64,000 bases of DNA from RPQJ01 sp963823535 (GTDB taxonomy: Bacteria > Pseudomonadota > Gammaproteobacteria > Steroidobacterales > Steroidobacteraceae), in the NCBI GenBank assembly GCA_963823535.1, contig CAWGLZ010000004.1, positions 62,001 through 126,000 on the forward strand, in the 5' to 3' direction. Below are positions 59,410 through 64,000 of this stretch, one piece after another. Position numbers and translations under genes: made by a program. Position 1 is the stretch's first letter. Every line of letters starts with the position of its first letter. The notes below the pieces were generated by a model. That model did not search any database. It was not told the origin of the DNA and saw only the letters and a list, made by a program, of their open reading frames with translations.

Positions 59410-60057
59410 TCAGCAGCCTTCCTTCTTCTTCTTTCTGACGACGGGCGTGGCCGGTCCGGGCGACACCGGCGCCGTGAGTTTCGGCAGCTCGACCGCCGCC
59501 GGGCCAGCGGTCACCTCGCCGCCGATGCGGGGTTGTCCGCCGAAGAACCGGGCGACCGCGGCGGCACGTTCGAATCGGGCGCGATCCTGGGCGCCGGCAT
59601 CGGCGGCCAGCGTGGGAAACAGGACCTCGTCCTGCCACGCGTCGAGGCCGCCGAGCACCGTGTACACGCCACGGTAACCCTGTGCCTGCAGCAGCAACCA
59701 GCCCTGCGCGGCGTGGATGCCGCCCTGTGAATACACGACGATCTTCTCGTTGTGCAGCAGCGGGTAGTCCGGCAGGCCGGAGAGCGGGACGTTCTCTGCG
59801 GTCGGGATGTGGTACTCGGCATACTCCGCGGCCGGGCGCAGGTCGAGCAGCCGGTAGTCCGCGCGTCCCTCGACGATCCAGGCCGCCAGTTCGCCCGGCG
59901 TGACGTGATCCACCTCCTGCTCGACGACGAGCGCGAGTTCGCGCGCATCCAGCCTGACGAACGGCCCGCGATGCGGCTGGCTGAACAACGCCACGACGCC
60001 GAGCAGCAGCGCGAGTGCTGCGAGCTTCTGGTTCAGCGTCAGTACCGGGCGCTTCAC
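59410..60057 (-). CDS. Membrane-anchored rhodanese-like protein with Ser in place of catalytic Cys
   Basis: A protein of 215 residues from GTG 60057, after GGAGGACGGCC. An N-terminal anchor (KLAALALLLGVVALF) is followed by one rhodanese domain: YRLLDLRPAAEYAEYHIPTA and the active loop KIVVYSQGGIHAAQGWLLLQ. S110 stands where rhodaneses have cysteine and the usual Arg is His. Canonical sulfur transfer is therefore unlikely; a binding role is more likely. The C-terminus is KKKKEGC with a lone Cys. It ends a sulfur operon and overlaps the YeeE/YedE gene by four bases. Confidence 0.85.
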   Translation of the reverse strand: MKRPVLTLNQKLAALALLLGVVALFSQPHRGPFVRLDARELALVVEQEVDHVTPGELAAWIVEGRADYRLLDLRPAAEYAEYHIPTAENVPLSGLPDYPLLHNEKIVVYSQGGIHAAQGWLLLQAQGYRGVYTVLGGLDAWQDEVLFPTLAADAGAQDRARFERAAAVARFFGGQPRIGGEVTAGPAAVELPKLTAPVSPGPATPVVRKKKKEGC

Positions 60058-60650
60058 GGCCGTCCTCCGACGCGCCGTTCGATGAGCGTGGCGCCCCAGA
60101 AACCCACGACGGCGATCAGCACCACGACGAAGACGACGAGGCCCCACGGCAGGTGGAGGACCTCCGGCAGTGTCACCTGGCCCATGGCGTTGGCGTTGAC
60201 GAACTCCTTGATCGACGGATACACCTCGGCGTATGCGAAGGACCCGGCGAAGATGCCGAGGGCATAGATCACGGCGTCGAACCGGCCGGTCGCGAGTGCC
60301 GCGACCGAGGTCCCCGGACAGTAGCCACCCACCACGAAGCCGACGCCGAGAACCAGGCCGCCGACGATCTGCGGACCGAGGTGCGTCGGCACGAGGTACA
60401 CGAGGTCGAGGTCCAGCCAGCCCAGCCAGCCGAGGTAGGTGACGCCGAGCAGCGCCGTGACGATGGCCGTGAACATCACCTTGAACACGGACATGTCGTA
60501 CAGATAGAACTGGGCCGCCAGCTTGCGCGCACTGCCGAAGCCGGCGCGCTCCAGGCAGAACCCGAAGCCAAGGCCGAGCACGAACGCGACCAGCAGGGAG
60601 AATTCGTCGCCGAAGAAACCGTACTTGTAGAGGGGAGTCATCATCGCCAT
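60054..60650 (-). CDS. YeeE/YedE family sulfur-transport membrane protein (second half)
   Basis: A protein of about 198 residues (ATG 60650; ATG 60644 overlaps the previous stop). It has five or six membrane segments. The family signatures are LGFGFCLERAGFGSARKLAA with a Cys, and VVGGYCPGTSVAALATGRFD with the GGxCPGTS motif, which lines the thiosulfate path in YeeE-type transporters. It is the partner of the following half-transporter. Together they resemble a full YeeE/TsuA split into two genes, as in many sulfur operons. Confidence 0.85.
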   Translation of the reverse strand: MAMMTPLYKYGFFGDEFSLLVAFVLGLGFGFCLERAGFGSARKLAAQFYLYDMSVFKVMFTAIVTALLGVTYLGWLGWLDLDLVYLVPTHLGPQIVGGLVLGVGFVVGGYCPGTSVAALATGRFDAVIYALGIFAGSFAYAEVYPSIKEFVNANAMGQVTLPEVLHLPWGLVVFVVVLIAVVGFWGATLIERRVGGRP

Positions 60651-61195
60651 TGCCACCGCATGAACCAGGCGACGGCATAGCCGCCGACGAACACCATCAG
60701 CATGAAGGCCCAGCTGCCGACGTTGAGCAGCGCGCCGCCGGTGAGCGCCTGGCCGCTGGTGCAGCCGCGCGCGAGGTGCGCGCCGAAGGCCATCAGGATC
60801 CCGCCGGCGAAGGCGCACAGCAGCCGGATCCCCGTCGACACGCGCGGTCCCTTCTCGACCGTGAAGCGTGCTCGTCCGGCCAGCAGTCCGGAGAACAGCG
60901 CGCCGGCCGCGACGCCGATCACTTCGAAGACCAGCCATGCCTTGAGCGGATGTGTGCTGCCGTCGCCAAGGTATCCCTGCATGTATTCGTTGGCCTGGGC
61001 ATGCGCAGGCGCGACGAGGTTGACGAACCAGCTCATCGTCGAGCTGAACGCGCCCGAGGCACCGAGACCGCGGCCCACCAGCACGAAGGACGCCAGCAGC
61101 ACCAGCCCGAGTCCGATGCCGGCCACGTAGGGGTTGGCGTAGGGGCTGCCGGGCCCGGCGCCATGCACGGGTCCGGCTCGATCAGCGTCTTGCAT
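60641..61195 (-). CDS. YeeE/YedE family sulfur-transport membrane protein (first half)
   Basis: A protein of 184 residues from ATG 61195. It has membrane segments including YVAGIGLGLVLLASFVLVGR and LLCAFAGGILMAFGAHLARG. The family motif GARLARGCTSG is seen as GAHLARGCTSGQALTGGALL, with the cysteine in place. It is joined to the second half by a short overlap and precedes it in the operon. Import of thiosulfate or another sulfur compound to feed the membrane reductase is a reasonable inference. Confidence 0.85.
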   Translation of the reverse strand: MQDADRAGPVHGAGPGSPYANPYVAGIGLGLVLLASFVLVGRGLGASGAFSSTMSWFVNLVAPAHAQANEYMQGYLGDGSTHPLKAWLVFEVIGVAAGALFSGLLAGRARFTVEKGPRVSTGIRLLCAFAGGILMAFGAHLARGCTSGQALTGGALLNVGSWAFMLMVFVGGYAVAWFMRWQWR

Positions 61196-61239
61196 GGTCA
61201 CGAAGTCTCCTCGGGAGGGGCGCCGGGCCGGCCGGGCGC

Positions 61240-62175
61240 TCAGGGTGAAATCCAGTGGCTGTACTGGCCCGCCTGCACGATGACGAATCGCAGCGCCAGT
61301 CCGCCGACCATCACCAGCAGGGGGGCGATCACGGTGTGCTCGATCCGGTGCGACGCCATCAGGGTCTGGATCGCGAGCGGCAGGAGGATGCCGAGCCCGA
61401 CGACGAAGACCCAGAACGCCGCCGTGTAGGGTCCGCCGAGCAGCAGCTGCGCCGCGTTCGCATGCACGGCGCTGGCGGTCAGCAGTCCGACGAGAAACAG
61501 GCCGATCAGGGCAAGCTCGGCCGTGAGGAACAGGTTGTCGGCGCGCAGCAGCGTCGCCCGGTCCCGCGCATTGCGGGTGATGAGGTGCGCGAACGCCGCG
61601 CCCGTCGACAGTCCCGAGACGAGGAACAACGGACCCAGCGCGGCGCTCGCCCACAAGGGCCGCGCGCCGAGGCTCGAGAGCAGGATCCCGGTGTAGATGC
61701 CGAGTGCGACGCCACCGATGATGTTCAGCAGGCCGAGCACGTTCGTCGCGGTCGGGGCCCGCACGCGTTCGGCCCACGCGCCGAGGGTCGGCCAGCGCTC
61801 GAGCAGCGCCGCGGGGATCGATGCGAGTGCGCCGAGCGCGAGCACCGGGTAGACCAGGACCAGGATCCAGCCGCCCCACGACATCGGCGAGCCCGGCTGC
61901 AGCGTCAGGTACATGCGCCAGACGTACAGCTTGTGCTCGAGGTCGAGGAACAGTGCCCCCATGCCGAGGCTGAGCAGCACGAGGCTGATCCACGGCAGCA
62001 CGTGGCACACGCAGCCGTCGCCGGGCTTGCGCCCCTGCCGCATGAAGTAGCCGGCGATGATCATCGATCCGGCCACCCAGCCACCGAGAAACAGGTAGAC
62101 CGGGATCTCCCAGCCCCACACGTGCATGACGGGGTCGATCATCGGGTTGTTGCGGGTGGTGACGAGCTCGAGCAT
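61240..62175 (-). CDS. NrfD/PsrC-type membrane subunit of a molybdo-oxidoreductase
   Basis: A protein of 311 residues with about eight to nine membrane segments, beginning VWGWEIPVYLFLGGWVAGSM, the standard NrfD/PsrC start. It has no haem ligands of its own. It exchanges electrons with quinones and passes them to the ferredoxin subunit. It lies immediately downstream of the iron-sulfur subunit and upstream of the YeeE/YedE pair, all on the minus strand with short gaps. Confidence 0.9.
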   Translation of the reverse strand: MLELVTTRNNPMIDPVMHVWGWEIPVYLFLGGWVAGSMIIAGYFMRQGRKPGDGCVCHVLPWISLVLLSLGMGALFLDLEHKLYVWRMYLTLQPGSPMSWGGWILVLVYPVLALGALASIPAALLERWPTLGAWAERVRAPTATNVLGLLNIIGGVALGIYTGILLSSLGARPLWASAALGPLFLVSGLSTGAAFAHLITRNARDRATLLRADNLFLTAELALIGLFLVGLLTASAVHANAAQLLLGGPYTAAFWVFVVGLGILLPLAIQTLMASHRIEHTVIAPLLVMVGGLALRFVIVQAGQYSHWISP

Positions 62176-62179
62176 CGCC

Positions 62180-62719
62180 TCACTCCAGGTAGAAGATGCG
62201 CGGTTTCGTGCCGGCGTCGGGCTTGAGGACGAAGTGCCGGCGCGAGGCCAGCAGGCGGCTCACCGAGGATTGCGGATCGTCGAGGTCGCCGAAGTGCATC
62301 GCGTGGGTCGGGCACACGGCGACGCAGGCGGGGAGCTCGCCCTTCTCAACCCGATGAATGCAGAAGGTGCACTTGTCCGCGTAGCCGTCGGGATGGATGA
62401 AGCGGGCGCCGTAGGGACAGGAAGCCAGGCAGGCCTTGCAGCCGATGCACTGGTCGCGCCGCACCAGCACCACACCACCGTAGTCATGGACGTGGCTGGC
62501 CCCGGTCGGGCAACAGGTCACGCAGGGCGGTTCGTCGCAGTGGTTGCAGCGCTCCGAGGTGATGGTGAGGCGCAGGTCCGGCATCGTGCCTTCGAGCCGC
62601 TGGTTGATCCAGTCGCGGCAGTAGCCGTCCGGCACGTCGTTCTCCGTCTTGCACGCGACCACGCAGTCCATGCAGCCGACGCACTGCCGGGTATCGATGA
62701 CCATTGCGAGGCGCGCCAT
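62180..62719 (-). CDS. Four [4Fe-4S] ferredoxin subunit of a molybdo-oxidoreductase
   Basis: A protein of 179 residues. Cysteine sets for four clusters are visible: CVGCMDCVVACK at the N-terminus, CNHCDEPPCVTCCPTGA, CIGCKACLASCPYGA and CTFCIHRVEKGELPACVAVCP. It has no Tat signal, so it travels with the catalytic subunit. It relays electrons between the membrane and molybdenum subunits. It starts three bases beyond the catalytic-subunit stop. Confidence 0.95.
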   Translation of the reverse strand: MARLAMVIDTRQCVGCMDCVVACKTENDVPDGYCRDWINQRLEGTMPDLRLTITSERCNHCDEPPCVTCCPTGASHVHDYGGVVLVRRDQCIGCKACLASCPYGARFIHPDGYADKCTFCIHRVEKGELPACVAVCPTHAMHFGDLDDPQSSVSRLLASRRHFVLKPDAGTKPRIFYLE

Positions 62720-62722
62720 GGC

Positions 62723-64000
62723 TCAGGCTCCCGTCTCGAGGGTCACGAAGTTGACGTTCGTGCCGGTGCCGCCCATCAGCGGATCGGTGGCGTAGCGCGT
62801 GATGAGCTGGGCATCGCTGGCGCCCTTGCCGTAGGCGCTGCGCAGTCCCCGCGCCGTGTGCCCGAAGCCGTGCACCATGTAGACGCAGTCGGGTCGGATC
62901 GCCTCGGTGACGCGGGCCTTCACGCGATGGCTGACGACGCCGTCCTGGTTGCGCAACCTGACGTAGTCGCCACTTGCGAGGCCCATGCGCGCGCCGACGC
63001 TCGCGTTGATCCACAGCTCGTTCTCGGCCATGGCGTCGCGCAGCACGGGGTTGGTCTGCGTGCGGCTGAACGAATGCACGGGCGCCCGGCCGTAGAGCAG
63101 TCGGAAGGCGCCCGGTGGCCCGTCGGCGGGACGCGTGTAGCGGGGCACCGGGTCGAACCCGGCCTGTTGCAGCTGCAGCGAGAAGAACTCGATCTTCCCG
63201 GACGGCGTCGCGAACTCGGGTGGAATGCCTTCCTCGAAGTAAAGCGGTGCCTTCGGCCCCGGGATCAGGCCGAGTCGCTTCAGTTCCGCCAGGCTCGAGC
63301 CCGCCCCCTTCAGCCGGTGATCGAGGTACTCCTCGATGTCCCGCCACGGGTAGTAGTCGCCGAGGCCGAGCCGCAGCGCGAGTTCGCGCGCGATCCACCA
63401 GTTCGGCTTCTGGTCGTGCGGCGGGGCAACCACGGGTTGCCGGAGGGCGACGAACGGCTCGCGGAAGTACTCGACGTTCAGTTCCTCGTAGCGCTCGAGG
63501 TAGGTCGCCTCCGGCAGGACGACGTCGGCCCAGCCGGCAATCTCCGAGGGGATCACGTCCACGACGACCATCAGGTCGAGGTTCTGGATGGCGCGGATCG
63601 TCTCGGCCTCGTTCGGCATCGCGTGAATCAGGTTCGTCGCGTAGACGAGCCAGCCCTTGACCGGATAGGGCTTGCCGGTGAGCGTCGCCTCGCGGATGCC
63701 CGTGGTGAGGGCCTCGCTCGCGAACGGGTAGCGGTGGTCGGGGTTGTCCACCTTGCCGCGCACCGGGGCCGGATAGGGCGGATACGGGTAGCCGGGGACG
63801 TCCATGCTCGAGGGATAGTAGAAGCCGCCCTTGCGGCCCCAGCTGCCGAGCAGCGCGTTCAGCAGCGCGATGGCGCGGCTGCGCTGCGCGTCGTCCCCGT
63901 ACCAGGTGGCATGCCGGCCCGGGTGGACCAGCGTGGCCGGTCGATGCCGGGCCATCTCGCGGGCCGTCTCGCGGATCCGTTCCGGCGGGATGCCGGTTTC
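62723..64000 (-). CDS. Molybdopterin oxidoreductase catalytic subunit, PsrA/PhsA-like (partial)
   Basis: The C-terminal 425 or so residues of a molybdopterin oxidoreductase; the N-terminus, with the cofactor-proximal iron-sulfur site and any Tat signal, is beyond the window. Visible blocks are VHPGRHATWYGDDAQRSRAI, LLGSWGRKGGFYYPSSMDVP, VVDVIPSEIAGWADVVLPEA and the C-terminal dinucleotide-binding domain PVHSFSRTQTNPVLRDAMAE. It is closest in feel to polysulfide/thiosulfate reductase chain A, but sulfite or tetrathionate enzymes of the same family cannot be excluded. Confidence 0.9.
   Translation of the reverse strand, partial: ETGIPPERIRETAREMARHRPATLVHPGRHATWYGDDAQRSRAIALLNALLGSWGRKGGFYYPSSMDVPGYPYPPYPAPVRGKVDNPDHRYPFASEALTTGIREATLTGKPYPVKGWLVYATNLIHAMPNEAETIRAIQNLDLMVVVDVIPSEIAGWADVVLPEATYLERYEELNVEYFREPFVALRQPVVAPPHDQKPNWWIARELALRLGLGDYYPWRDIEEYLDHRLKGAGSSLAELKRLGLIPGPKAPLYFEEGIPPEFATPSGKIEFFSLQLQQAGFDPVPRYTRPADGPPGAFRLLYGRAPVHSFSRTQTNPVLRDAMAENELWINASVGARMGLASGDYVRLRNQDGVVSHRVKARVTEAIRPDCVYMVHGFGHTARGLRSAYGKGASDAQLITRYATDPLMGGTGTNVNFVTLETGA

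Noticed and set aside
1..64000. CRISPR arrays, tRNAs, rRNAs, prophage or restriction genes
   Set aside because: No regularly spaced repeats, cloverleaf sequences, phage structural proteins or restriction-modification enzymes were seen.

Overview
The window is about 64 kb of GC-rich bacterial chromosome. The gene set points to a gammaproteobacterium: hemG-type flavodoxin, a YecA/UPF0149 protein, DUF2058 (YaiL-like), YajD-type HNH, the yqjD-yqjE-yqjK trio, bfd-bfr, ahpC-ahpF, an NAD-malic enzyme and a DgcZ-like cyclase. A lineage near Xanthomonadales, Nevskiales or Steroidobacterales would fit, but this is inference from gene content and base composition; there is no rRNA or other taxonomic marker. 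I found no tRNA, rRNA, CRISPR array or phage module.

Positions 1-8,000 look accessory. They are visibly less GC-rich than the rest and hold a shattered AraC-type regulator, a small helical repeat protein, an HdeD-like membrane protein, an EEP-fold phosphodiesterase, and two closely similar ClsC-like phospholipase-D lipoproteins. The two lipoproteins face away from each other across a decayed IS3-family element whose terminal inverted repeats are still readable.

Positions 8,100-31,300 are mostly housekeeping and stress genes. They include a WYL regulator, a zinc-sensing (CZB) diguanylate cyclase with an intact inhibitory site, ADP-ribosylglycohydrolase, DDAH-type hydrolase, a ClpP-like secreted protein, a POT peptide transporter, a GST, ahpC-ahpF with a candidate OxyR operator, an M28 aminopeptidase, yqjDE plus a frameshifted yqjK, an extended SDR, a membrane GDPD, tryptophanase, a YajD-type HNH with a C-terminal frame problem, an LEA-type lipoprotein and a WS/DGAT acyltransferase. 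A structured, terminated RNA of unknown family is proposed on the minus strand at about 14,391-14,600.

Positions 31,400-53,200 hold envelope, repair and hydrolase genes: GlsB/YeaQ, msrA-msrB as an overlapping pair, a dihaem peroxidase, two secreted or cytosolic zinc peptidases, a phosphodiester glycosidase, a secreted trypsin-like protease, hemG, a DMT exporter, an amidohydrolase, a dienelactone hydrolase overlapping an RNase Z remnant, NAD-malic enzyme, a rhodanese, and an ECF sigma/anti-sigma pair preceded by a secreted protein.

Positions 53,200-64,000 form an iron and redox section. It has bfd-bfr with a Fur-like box, and a response regulator/hybrid kinase operon. That operon diverges from a ferritin-like diiron protein across a promoter carrying 10-bp direct repeats. 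The window ends in a sulfur-metabolism operon read right to left: molybdopterin PsrA/PhsA-like catalytic subunit (cut by the window edge), four-cluster ferredoxin subunit, NrfD-type membrane subunit, two YeeE/YedE half-transporters, and a membrane-anchored rhodanese whose catalytic cysteine is replaced by serine.
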